Assembly: GCA_019634675.1 (NCBI GenBank)
Contig: JAHCAX010000009.1
Span: 1-64,000, forward strand
Direction: 5' to 3'
Origin: Acherontichlamydia pituitae
GTDB taxonomy: Bacteria > Chlamydiota > Chlamydiia > Chlamydiales > Rhabdochlamydiaceae
DNA length: 64,000 nt
The notes under the pieces are model-generated. The model ran no database searches, had not been told where the DNA came from, and saw only the letters and a list, made by a program, of their open reading frames with translations. Positions 31,901 through 40,000 of the stretch are shown here, piece by piece; within the stretch, counting starts at the first letter, position 1, and every line of letters starts with the position of its first letter. The translations under genes were made by a program, and so were the position numbers.

Positions 31901-34637
31901 TTGCACACTGCGCAATTTGGGCCTATCCCCTTCTCAAATCACAAAAGAGCAGTTTATCAATGCTTGGACCGCAAAGAAATCAGATCCTGAGCTCAAGTCC
32001 CTATCGGCCATTCCTAGAGCTCCTAAAATCTGTTTGATCGGCTTGAACGACCTGTACAAAGTCCGCGATCAATTCTCTCAAAAACATGTAGGAGCTCTGA
32101 TTATCGATGAGGCCAACCGAGCTCAAAATTCTCTTTTAGTAACATCAAGACAGCTTCGAGAGACTATAGCCTCATTCCGAGAGTCTGCCTTTGAGAACAC
32201 CGATTCGAACAATGTTCTTTTGGTCACGGGAACCCCATTTGAAAATAACTTGAATGAACTTTGGAGCCTTTTAGAGCTTGCCAATGAAAGTAGCCTATTG
32301 CCGCGCACAACATGCAATTCCTTGGTGAAAGATACGCTGCTCGCAACGATCAGGCAAATGATCAACCTCTGCGGAAAAAGCTCAAAGGCAAATAAAGAAC
32401 TGATCGAACAGTATGTCCTTATTTCGTTTGCGCAATTCATGGCCCTGCGGAACATGGTGCAAAAAATGGTCCATCGGAAGAATACGAGCGATCCTCAGGT
32501 CATTGAAGACTGGAAGGGACGGATCCCCAGCAAGACCATCCGAAAAATCATCTACGAACTCAATCCTCAGATGCGAGATCTTCTCAACGAAGTGCAAGAA
32601 GGAAAGCGGGGGCTTTCCGAGCGATCGCTCCAAACACAAATTCTGATCCATCCCGAATTGGCTGGCCAATCTCTTGAAACACAGGAAATTAATGGGTGGC
32701 CGTTCCTAGAATCCTTTAGAACGGGAAGCAATGCACATAAAAAAGCTTGGATCAAGTCTTCTCCTTACTTAAGCGCAGTCCTTACCGATGCGGTGTTCCA
32801 GACATCGATGAGAAATAATCAAAAGCGGATTATCTTCTGCGACCGCAATGCCTTGGGATCTGCCTTTAAAGAGACGATCGAACACTTTTACCAAAACGCC
32901 AAAGTCATTATCTACAATGGCAATCTAAAAAGAGAAGAAAGAGATAAAGCGATCGCAGAATTTAAAAACGAATCGTCCGACCACCCGACTGTCTTGATCG
33001 CCATGATCAAAGCGGGCGGAGTCGGGCTTAACCTTGCCGAAGCGCATGGCAGGCACATCTGCGCGACGCAATGGAACGAAGGGCAGAAACGGCAAGCCGA
33101 TGCACGATTGATCCGCGCTAACAATATTGGAGAAAAAGACATGCCCGAGATCGAGTTCCCGGGAACTTATTACTCTGCCCACCCGAAAGCAGTCCGCAAA
33201 AAGAAGAGGAACTGGGAAAATTTCCTTTGGAACACTTCAGACTCGGCTAAAGACCTCTTCCGATCATGGACATCCGTTCTGAAAGCGGAAACTCTGCAGG
33301 TTCTTTTGAACACGACCATCGAAGATGGCAATAGACGGAACACCGACATTGCAAAAGCAAAAAATGTCCAAATTTCCGATCTTCTCGACCGATTTTGCGA
33401 TTCGATTTCGGAAGACCGTTTGAACAGAGCGATCTCCTTGGCAATGGGGCCGTCCAGCAGAGCCGGCATCGAGCAAAGCCCATCTCCAACCGAGCTTAGC
33501 GATGACATTCCATCCGCCTCTTCCGATGAAGAACGGACCCCTTCGCCAAGCGAGATCAGCGATGACGCTACACTCACTCCTGCTGTACTCATGAATGCTC
33601 CGGTTGGGCTTGGAAATAAGTCCAATAACTGCTGGTGCAATGCCCTGCTCCAAATGGTCGCTTCCACTCCTAGTTTGCGCGCATGTTATGAATCATTTGC
33701 CCGCCATTACATCCCGCAATCAGATGCTTCAAGCTCCGGCTTTGCCGCAAGCTCTAGCGGCTCGCAGCGATCTTACTTGGACGAATACTACGGACAGATC
33801 CTGCTTTCCGCATTAAATCTTTATGATCAATCGCAGGAAGCTCTTTCCAGTGATATCAGTCAAAACGTTAGAGAAGCGCTCCACCATTTTTCTTCCGGCG
33901 CCATTTCGTTAAACTCATCTCACAATGAAGATGCTTATGAAGCGCTGAGCATCCTGTTGCAAGGCTCCGATGCAAGCTCTCCGCTTTTTACTCCTCTTTC
34001 AACGATCAGAACGTACAGCCCTCTTCCAGGCCTTCCTGCATTACCGAATCCAACGAAACTAGCAAACAATGAATATAGCAAACTAGAAGTTGGCAACCGC
34101 TCGACGATGACAACAGCAGTCCCTGAAATTCTCCTCCCTTTACAAAGCAATGAAGAACAGTCCTTCTCTAGCTTGCTCAGGCAATTTTTCGACTCTCCAG
34201 CCCTGCCAGATACTCCACCTGCAACTTATTTAAAAGGACATGGATTATTCAAATACCAACTGCAAAGGATCCAGAACCAATTTCAATCTGTCCCGAATGA
34301 GTTCCTCCTTCAGTTAGGACGATTCCGAAAAGAAGGACCTCTCGATGATCTGATCCTGCGTAAAATGAACATCGCCGTGGCTGTTCCCTTAACTCTAACT
34401 TTACCTCCAGAAGCTATTGCATCTTCCATCGAGACTCCTCCTTCCTATCACTTGGACTCTTTCATCGTCCATACCGGCGAACTTGAAGGAGGGCATTACT
34501 TCACGTATAAAAAGCTGGAGGGGCAATGGTGGCTATGCAATGACAGCCATGTCGAACCTGTGGCTCTGCAAGAGATTGAAGGGATTCTAAATGGAGGGAT
34601 GACCACGTATCTCCACCACTACACAAAGCAAGCTTAG
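25995..34637 (+). CDS. Giant ankyrin - SNF2 helicase - USP deubiquitinase protein (2880 aa), putative effector
   Basis: Residues about 299-1243 are ankyrin repeats in five super-modules, each opened by a QEIDHFN-W...LLSLLQQAKQK-type helical cap. C1432-x-C1434-x12-H1447-x4-H1452 resembles a C2H2 zinc finger. Residues about 1530-1680 are disordered with basic clusters (AKRRERSP, SKRRRRGNE). A SNF2-like helicase spans about 1735-2430: EMGLGKT (K1768), DEAN (2038-2041), LLVTGTPFENN, GGVGLNLAEA (2341-), RQADARLIR. A USP-type ubiquitin hydrolase spans about 2535-2870. Its Cys box is NNCWCNALLQ (Cys2546), its His box GGHYFTYKK (His2834), and Asn2849/Asp2850 complete the triad. All catalytic signatures look intact. 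The combination suggests a nuclear-acting host effector that engages chromatin and removes ubiquitin. A second possible start is ATG 26034. No secretion signal is evident. Confidence 0.93.
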   Translation: MICYNVCTFLYKFMTHCNLSNNPSLIFSSQQPAVIPPQDLPAPPPIPNELHLIEAVEHNNATAVQYLLLEVAEPTARRNAYLLAYQLGHIDIALILLKAGAPLIGSLETLAYNAINQGKYNSVSFDNLSAYIREHGLSFNLNNKHGPKQESLQECAARIGSHLALAWLDQFLISTEGAVYDNEFSDQNDFQLPSLGLPDQADSIGNNNDPWNFLIGFEGFEQAPALSEDPTLSPSPVDFHFGQPLLSDIPINSAPLPSSSVQSLNGSSNGIPAYFIDLTLTDDTPELPFLSLDRIRATQEIDHFNSQWVEAIKQTNCDNLLSLLQQAKQKRIPFDINVKNHIGYTALHVACWKNNSKLARLLIDAGASIEAKNNNTNQTPLDVASTPEIRELLENARTALQSSLLPQPSQQEIIQFNHNWLAALSEQNCNKLLSLLQQARQNNIPCNLNVKYIAGLSALHMACLHGHSQLVKLLIESKADLNVTDNLKDTPLHAACMHGHLEAAKLLIAAGADIHAKGGQGCTPLHNACREGHLQVVRFLIQEKSNVNALTNLRNSPLHLASRNGHFDIIKLLFGEGANIYIKNKRGKTPLNVARKPEIRQFLQNVLTAPQTSFQTPPSQQELHEFNLRWLKAIKESNCNDLVSLLQQAKQKRLPFNINVKINTEYTALHVACWENNLELARLLIEAKASVKVRNKDGHSPLHLACMHGNAELVGLLIEAKAGINDKNITGDTPLHLSSSFGHSNVVKWLIDAGALIEALDNKSRTPLDVASTPEIRELLEAARAAQQASLQPPPSQQEIDHFNTEWIESVSNHDWTKLFSLLEKAKQKNIPFNIDAMDKFERTALRQACIYGPSDLVKLLIDAKASINLPDAEGLTPLHHACSNKGGSEVARHLINAKASEDLSDAGWITSLYIDAQDSAKRTALHYACLCGDSDSVKLLIDAKANIHAKNQWGQTPFYLACFNGHSDVVKQLIAAKANINEKYITGTTALHAACLNGYPDVVRQLLAAGASLDTKNVNGKTPLQVAKPIVIRRLREDALKVQQASLQQEIDQLNKDWSSALSERHCTKLLSLLQQARQKNILLNVDAKMPYFLTTPLHLACGSGDSELVRLLIEAKANINDQDKDGDTPLHGACQSGHLQVAELLIKVGADISIKGEYGYTPLHDASYRGYSEIVRLLINAKADVNDLTTNGYSPLYLACSSGHSDIVKQLLAAGAIIDGKNKEGKTPFQVAKTPEIRQLLEAARLNANSRMDAPFQSRTPHARKLESAGKQLLKRVAEHYGPRYHTALTELLIKNRGRWGIDFARYSSRRIDKREWLAPFVQFLEAHPGSKTASQVVKQQLAFFQFSDSSGNETLTDDLSSAERFVEECLRENVQPPRGGQVPLSDYFAKEACQTLFSLKLREWNYMVNHPERYFQGSERREDASAPRCPCFILAQDKNQVRAHIMQAHFGTIGFIESFGKDVGQEALRFLFTEVLKYSRVPSERIREDESVILSWQEYNILERYLAELPPSDLPRLLVPMREKLIQPIEELSETDSSGDDTESASDEETSYQRGTNREDRPAKRRERSPDESPEQDSLPGSFSTFHDLTGSRSSEKRTTRGNESVSSTKRHRKNAFEAPEHHGAFVPLEEQLNPFPLDAHSKRRRRGNEGEIPEVNGFAGMPLLDDDRGMVFSDNPYDTLNRTSIKKIKEAVVREVTRESVVLRQIKPYSYPIVDKLNSLPAAKPAFSWTRSLKPYQEESLQELLRYDSHGLSKLLSLEMGLGKTYVFAEFLIDKIATSPSPQLHVVSAPVGVVGQVQQEISKLLLEASITAWQLTGKRPSSPQLWPQCRQLLDYANKHPDALKSVLRVLPYFKDAHVYGIPASSQFFSMPELRGQLSSLIKEHLDEIDNLLIERPEERKLLEEQLDAIYTDFTLPIRSNEELLHYFTTRQPLERLCNIAGRILDLYPGRKQLGEPIPIRSDQELCTLRNLGLSPSQITKEQFINAWTAKKSDPELKSLSAIPRAPKICLIGLNDLYKVRDQFSQKHVGALIIDEANRAQNSLLVTSRQLRETIASFRESAFENTDSNNVLLVTGTPFENNLNELWSLLELANESSLLPRTTCNSLVKDTLLATIRQMINLCGKSSKANKELIEQYVLISFAQFMALRNMVQKMVHRKNTSDPQVIEDWKGRIPSKTIRKIIYELNPQMRDLLNEVQEGKRGLSERSLQTQILIHPELAGQSLETQEINGWPFLESFRTGSNAHKKAWIKSSPYLSAVLTDAVFQTSMRNNQKRIIFCDRNALGSAFKETIEHFYQNAKVIIYNGNLKREERDKAIAEFKNESSDHPTVLIAMIKAGGVGLNLAEAHGRHICATQWNEGQKRQADARLIRANNIGEKDMPEIEFPGTYYSAHPKAVRKKKRNWENFLWNTSDSAKDLFRSWTSVLKAETLQVLLNTTIEDGNRRNTDIAKAKNVQISDLLDRFCDSISEDRLNRAISLAMGPSSRAGIEQSPSPTELSDDIPSASSDEERTPSPSEISDDATLTPAVLMNAPVGLGNKSNNCWCNALLQMVASTPSLRACYESFARHYIPQSDASSSGFAASSSGSQRSYLDEYYGQILLSALNLYDQSQEALSSDISQNVREALHHFSSGAISLNSSHNEDAYEALSILLQGSDASSPLFTPLSTIRTYSPLPGLPALPNPTKLANNEYSKLEVGNRSTMTTAVPEILLPLQSNEEQSFSSLLRQFFDSPALPDTPPATYLKGHGLFKYQLQRIQNQFQSVPNEFLLQLGRFRKEGPLDDLILRKMNIAVAVPLTLTLPPEAIASSIETPPSYHLDSFIVHTGELEGGHYFTYKKLEGQWWLCNDSHVEPVALQEIEGILNGGMTTYLHHYTKQA

Positions 34638-34932
34638 AGAGCCCAATCGGATCGATTTGACACTGTCTTGACAAGTCGAAATTCACAAAACCTGGCCGGT
34701 CGCGGCATACCATCAAATATCCATTTGAGCGATCACACCCTGCAATAAATGCTTTCACGATACTTTTTGCAAACCATTTATATTTAAAGACTTTCGAATA
34801 GCCGCATTTCATTAAATTATTAAATAACTGAACACTTTAAATTAAAACAGCTTACGAAGCAAATATTCATTCTCATAATAATCATAATTATGTATAATTA
34901 TAACTAAATAATAAAGACCGTATGGGGATAAT
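34638..34932. other. AT-rich gap between the giant DUB and the CE protease genes
   Basis: No gene. It holds one copy of a dispersed 24-bp repeat (34670-34693) and a TATAAT hexamer at 34893-34898, about 35 nt before the next ATG, that could be a -10 element, though no clear -35 box is seen. Confidence 0.45.
34670..34693 (-). repeat. Dispersed 24-bp intergenic repeat, copy 1
   Basis: Reverse complement matches 52750-52773 at 23 of 24 positions (core GTGAATTTCGACTTGTC). Both copies are intergenic, and a further TCAAATCG block occurs on the same side of each, at different spacing. Confidence 0.65.
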
Positions 34933-35700
34933 ATGAGTTTAAAAATTAATCCTGACACTCTTAATTATGCAGGCGCTATCCATCAATTGGATCCTCAAAC
35001 AAGGACCAATGGAACTTTAGGATCATCTTGCGTCGAAGTTTTTCTCCATGTCATCGGAAATGAGCACCCTGAGATCAGCTGCGCAAAAACAACCTATTCG
35101 CAAAGTTTGACCTCCGATCAGGACCCCTATCAAGAAGCTGTCGAAGAATTCAAAACCGATGGCAGCAAAACAAAGCTGATCGTTCCGATCATTATTGAAG
35201 GCTTCAACTCTATTTTCGTACGAAATGGCGGACACTTAATTTCAGTGAACGACAGGATCGATTACCTGGTTCGCATGATTTGGCACTTCTTGTGCGGCGG
35301 AAGCGTGGAGAACCACATTGTCATGCTTACCGTATCAAAAAAAGACAACGATTCCTATGAGGTCGAGTACTACGATCCGAAAGGAAGAGACATCAGCTCA
35401 TCGCAAATTATCCAGTATTCAAAGGACACCCAAAATGTGGAAGGGGTCGTCAACACTGTCTTCAACACCTTATCGGAAGGTAACGCCAAACGGGTCGACC
35501 TAACTTATCACAATCAAGGAAGGCTCTATTCCGACCAATCGATCTTCAATAAGGTCGACTGCGGGTACTATGTCATGCAGCGCGCAGCTGAAGCAGCAGG
35601 GCGCACCGATTTCGGCTTTACGAATATTGGGGACATTGCAGACAGGGCATACGCAGTCATACAACAACGCCCTTCTAGCCAATCGATGGAAGCGATCTAG
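34933..35700 (+). CDS. Clan CE (Ulp1/C48-like) cysteine protease, putative deubiquitinase/deSUMOylase
   Basis: A 255-residue protein with the catalytic order of Ulp1-type proteases. His128 is in ENHIVMLTV, Asp148 in VEYYDPKG, and Cys210 in KVDCGYYVMQ; Gln202 upstream is a candidate oxyanion-hole residue. Such enzymes in Chlamydia (ChlaDub1/2) remove ubiquitin or NEDD8 from host proteins. No transmembrane helix is present, unlike ChlaDub1, so this one would act as a soluble effector. The N-terminal 60 residues are Thr/Ser-rich. GGGGATAAT precedes the ATG. It lies directly downstream of the USP-containing giant, making a two-gene deubiquitination cluster, although a 295-nt gap suggests separate promoters. 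Its stop overlaps the convergent phosphatase gene by 4 nt. Substrate (ubiquitin, SUMO or NEDD8) cannot be read from sequence. Confidence 0.85.
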   Translation: MSLKINPDTLNYAGAIHQLDPQTRTNGTLGSSCVEVFLHVIGNEHPEISCAKTTYSQSLTSDQDPYQEAVEEFKTDGSKTKLIVPIIIEGFNSIFVRNGGHLISVNDRIDYLVRMIWHFLCGGSVENHIVMLTVSKKDNDSYEVEYYDPKGRDISSSQIIQYSKDTQNVEGVVNTVFNTLSEGNAKRVDLTYHNQGRLYSDQSIFNKVDCGYYVMQRAAEAAGRTDFGFTNIGDIADRAYAVIQQRPSSQSMEAI

Positions 35701-36938
35701 CGGTATTGCAATAGCCGGCTTTCATCGAAGGAAACGAAGTTGGAGCTGGGATATGCCACCGTGGCGTCGATCACCTTGCCATCAAGAGAAATGGCCTCTA
35801 TAGCACCCATATGCTGATCAAGTGTAATGATAAAGGCCGCATTCTCCTGCTCGCCTTTTAACATGTACCACATTTTGGCGTTCTTGACCTTTCGGGGAGA
35901 CACTCCCCAAGAGCCATCCCCAAAGTAGACGACCCCGTTCGGATCGACTTTCTCCTGTTTGATCGGATGGGTCCGTTTAAATGTATGGCTATGGTGCTCA
36001 AAGGCCCCATTCAGATGGTACTGCTCAAAAAGAGGGCACCAGTTCTCCCGGATTTGCCGGGGAGCTGAGCCGTTGTAGGGATAGACCGAAGGGTAAGCTC
36101 CGATATGATAGGCGGCAAATTTGTAGGCGAAGTTCTCCCTTTCGGAGAGAGTGGTTTCCAGCCACTCTGTCTGCTTGCCGCCGATCGGGTAGGTATGCCC
36201 CGTATCCAAAAGGGTCAAGCTTAAATAGGAGCCGAAATCGATATTTCGATAGGGGATATTTTTTTGTGGGAAAGTGAAGATCTCATAGAAGAACAGCTCG
36301 TTGGTGAACGGATCTGCCTGGGATCCTTTGACATCATGGTTTCCAACGACAGGAATAAGCGGGATGAGCCTCCCATCGGACGTCACCATTTGGACTTTCC
36401 ACTCCCGAAGAAATGTCCTCCACCGGTTGATCTCCCAGTTTTTGGTATGGAAGACGGAGCGGCGTCCATTCGAATAGGCAATATCGCCTCCAACGACGAC
36501 GAAATCAGGATCATGAGCAGCGACCTGCGCGCACATCCTTCGGAAGATGTTTAGATAAAAATAGGCATCTCCCCCGATGGCAAACCGGATGGGACGGTCA
36601 AGTTCTTGCGGCATGGTCCTGAACTTGTACGTCTTCTTTTTACCGGGGAACATGAACTCATAATCGGTATTCGGCATCAGGTCAACAAGCTCAACAGTAT
36701 GGGCGATGTAATCAGTCGAATGCAGCGGGTTGTACGCCCCTTCTTTGCTTTGCCAGGTCTTCTCGCCGATCCGGTGGTATAAGACCACAGACTGCGTTTC
36801 TTTTTTATCAGAATGCCATTGGACCGTCATCGTGGTTGCAGGATCATGCGTCCATGTCAAATAGAGGATGGATGGAGACGCGGCATATGCCGCAGACGAG
36901 ATCAGCAATGAAAGCAATAATAGAGCCAATCGGAGCAT
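35697..36938 (-). CDS. Secreted purple-acid-phosphatase-like metallophosphoesterase
   Basis: A signal peptide (MLRLALLLLSLLISSAAYA, cleavage likely after AYA) is followed by a fibronectin-III-like N-terminal domain of the purple acid phosphatase type (LYLTWTHDPATTMTVQWH ... DLMPNTDYEF). Then comes a dinuclear metal phosphoesterase domain with motifs GGDAYF, VVGGDIAYSNG, PVVGNHDV, AYHIGAYPS and HHSHTFKRT. The order and spacing match secreted PAPs, with the metal-ligating Asp, Asn and His residues present. Location would be periplasmic or outside the cell. The substrate is probably phosphomonoesters; phosphate acquisition or host-cell signalling are both possible. It overlaps the CE protease gene tail to tail by 4 nt. 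No partner gene is evident. Confidence 0.9.
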   Translation of the reverse strand: MLRLALLLLSLLISSAAYAASPSILYLTWTHDPATTMTVQWHSDKKETQSVVLYHRIGEKTWQSKEGAYNPLHSTDYIAHTVELVDLMPNTDYEFMFPGKKKTYKFRTMPQELDRPIRFAIGGDAYFYLNIFRRMCAQVAAHDPDFVVVGGDIAYSNGRRSVFHTKNWEINRWRTFLREWKVQMVTSDGRLIPLIPVVGNHDVKGSQADPFTNELFFYEIFTFPQKNIPYRNIDFGSYLSLTLLDTGHTYPIGGKQTEWLETTLSERENFAYKFAAYHIGAYPSVYPYNGSAPRQIRENWCPLFEQYHLNGAFEHHSHTFKRTHPIKQEKVDPNGVVYFGDGSWGVSPRKVKNAKMWYMLKGEQENAAFIITLDQHMGAIEAISLDGKVIDATVAYPSSNFVSFDESRLLQYR

Positions 36939-37069
36939 AGGGACCTAATGCAACCTTCAAAAATTGCCCACTCTATCAGAATCATTATTTCGGTAAACAC
37001 AAACAACATGAAAAAAACAGGAATTTGGCAAGCCCGGTTTGTGCCTTAAGGGCGCTTCACCGCCTTTCG

Positions 37070-40000
37070 TTAAAGCTTCTGCATGCTTCCAAACTTCTTC
37101 GTGAAGTCACTGTAGCTCATGAACGGGTTTGGACGGCCGCTGCCATCGTAGCGGTAGACCATCTGCGCCTTAAGCTCTTCTTTGGACATCTTGCCCATCC
37201 GGATCGAGAAGATCTCTCCATCGATGCCGACGACCAAGTGGTTGGAAGGGACAAAGAGGGTCTTTCCTGCAGGCAGGTTGACGTTGTAGAAAAGGACTTC
37301 GGCAACTTCATGGGTCTTCGCTGTTCTGCCTTCGGCACTGGTCAGCTCGATGTTTCCATGCAGTTCCGACTTCATCAGGGCGATAGAGCCTGGGACCGAA
37401 GAGCGGACTTGGTTGTTCCCTGCCAAAGGCTGGTCGCTTACGATTTGCACAGGACCTGCACGGAAGGTATGGCCCATCTTTTCAGAGTAAGCGCCTTGGA
37501 CGTAGCGGAACGCTGCATGCGGATCATCGAAGTTTTGCCAATTGCCTTGGAAGACGCGGGCTTCATTTTGTGCAGGATCTTGCGTATTGATATTGTGCCT
37601 AGCCTTTAACTCTTGGATCTTGTCCCAGAGGTTTGCCCACTGCTTGCTGTCCATTTGAGGAGGTTTGCCCATCTGCATCCACATCTGCTTATCTGCCTTA
37701 ATTCCGCGAAGGAGGATGTTTTCCCATGTGATGTGCGTATAGGTATAGTCAGGGATCAACGGGAGCGCTTCTTTTGTAAAATCGTTGAGGAACTCTTTGC
37801 TGAATATGAGCAAGAACGGTGTCTTCATACCGCCAAACTGCTCGGCTGCGTTGTAGACCACAAACTGGCCGTAGAGATCGCCGAGAACCGAAACACCGGG
37901 AACTTGGGGCATCGATGAAGAACTTCCTTCAGAAGCTGCTGCTGGCTGTCCTCTTCTTTGCATCATGGCATCGGTTGCGTTGAAAATACCGCTGAAAACT
38001 TGGGCCACGCGATCGTTGCGGACAAAACCTTTTGTGATCGGTATTTCGGAAAAGAACCCTTCCGCTCTTTGCGGCAGCTGGGCATGCTCTTTGAAAAACC
38101 TGTAGGTTCCATCGATAGTCAATGGGAAGAACTGGCTGCCTGCATCGGGAAGATCAAACCAGAATAGTCCAGGGGCAGGTCCGTTCGATGCATTAAAGTA
38201 GGCGGCAATCCGGCCTTGGTCTTCTTCCGACAGTTCAATGAGATCATCGCTCGAGGTGAGAACAACATAGCCTTCCGGCAGTTTGCTTTGGACGAGTCCC
38301 TGAACTGAAGCTGCTGCGCGCTGGTAAAGGGGAATGCCTCCCACTTCAATGCTCCCTTTCGAAGAGCTTTTTTCGCTGTATTTGAGCAAGGAAGAGCGTG
38401 TCGCTGTTCCTGCATCGAGGACGATCAGGTTGGATTGAGGCTCGGTAAAGACCTCAGGACTGTGCTCTTGGACGGCTTCCAATGTCGGACCGATGCAGCC
38501 GACAGGCGTCGGAAGACGCGCTTCCGCGTCCAACTTCGGGGTCGGATAATCGCCCATTTCTGGGACCAAGTGGATAAATGGGACTGTGACAGGAGCGCTT
38601 TCAGGAGTTGGAGCATGCCCTGTCAGTGAAAATGGCATCTGGTAGCCGCTGCGGCTCATTTCAAGGGCTTCCCGTTTCTTCTGTCCGGTTGTCTGACCGT
38701 TCTCTTTTGCCGCAGGAAGGGTCAAGGAAGAGTCGAATGGGACCGCAAAATCAGATGGCACTGCTCCTGGCGCGCGCTGCTCTTTTCCAAAGTCGCGCTT
38801 GTCGCTTGACTTCTGCAAATCTTCTTCAACGCGGTCGATGAACGCATGCATCTTCTGCTTGTAGTAGTCGAGCACTTCTGCTTTGACATCAGCAGGAAGG
38901 GCCCGTAAGAAAATCTCCATTTCAATGTAGTCGTACCGCTTTTCAACCTGGGTCCGGGCAACTGAGACGTCGACGAGGCTTGTGTCGTCGATCAATTCGC
39001 CTGGGTCTAAGACCATCAGCTTTTCAATGCCCTGGCTGTCGGGATAATAGCCTGTGTCGCACATGAAGTTCGTATCGAGGTCGAAGAGCCCTCTGACCCA
39101 GAGTTGGTCGAAGAGGCCGAGGCCTTCGTCGATCAATTGTTTGATCTGCGCTGCTTTCTCAGGGTTGCTGGCAGTTGAATTGAGGATATTTAAAAAGCGG
39201 TCTTTAAAGACCCCTTTGGCAAACACAGACTGCTTGACATGGTCCTCTTCTGTAAACGTCTTTTCTTTTCCATCGACGCTGATCGTGAACGGTTCTTTGA
39301 CAAAGCGGAAAGGGATGACCAGGTCTTTACCTAGGCGTCCTGCTGTCTCGTAGCCCATCGACTTGTAGTTTTTGTTCTCGATCGATGTGATGATCTTCAT
39401 AACGAAAATGTTCAGGTCTTTCCAGTTTCTCAAGTGGGGGATGTAGCCGCTGATGCGCGGCGATGTCAGAAGTTGGTTGATAAAGCTCGAAGTGATCAAT
39501 TTATCCTGCTGGTCGTGCAGGGACATCTCTTTTTGGTTTTTCAAAAGGAAATTTTTCACAACAGCGATGAAGTCGGTGTCCAAATTCTCATGAGGAATTT
39601 TAACGATCGAGCCGTTGCTGAGCCGGTACACGATGTTCTCTGCGCCGCCGCCGATCAGCTTCGCTTCTCCATCTTGTAAAGGCCTTGCTGCAGAATCGTC
39701 GATCCGGCCGCGGATGACCAAGAGGTCGTCGAACATTCCAGTGACGAGGGTATCGCCCACTTCGCCGCCGCTGTTTTGCGTGTTGTCGTAAAAGTCGACA
39801 GGGCATTCAGAAATAGGGATTCCGAGTCGGGCCGCTTGCTGAAGGATCTCGATGTCGAACGCCAAGCTCTGGCTTTGCAGGCCAAGGCCGGAAATGCCTT
39901 TCCACGCATCTTTTGTAAAGAGCTTGAATCCTGTCTGAGTATCATAAATGTCATAGAGAAGAGGGAACATCCCCTTGACCATCAAGTTAAGGCCTAAGCT

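Noticed and set aside
37025..37609. 194-codon plus-strand frame
   Set aside because: It is antisense to the 3' end of the 1931-residue gene; the codon bias of that gene explains the open frame.
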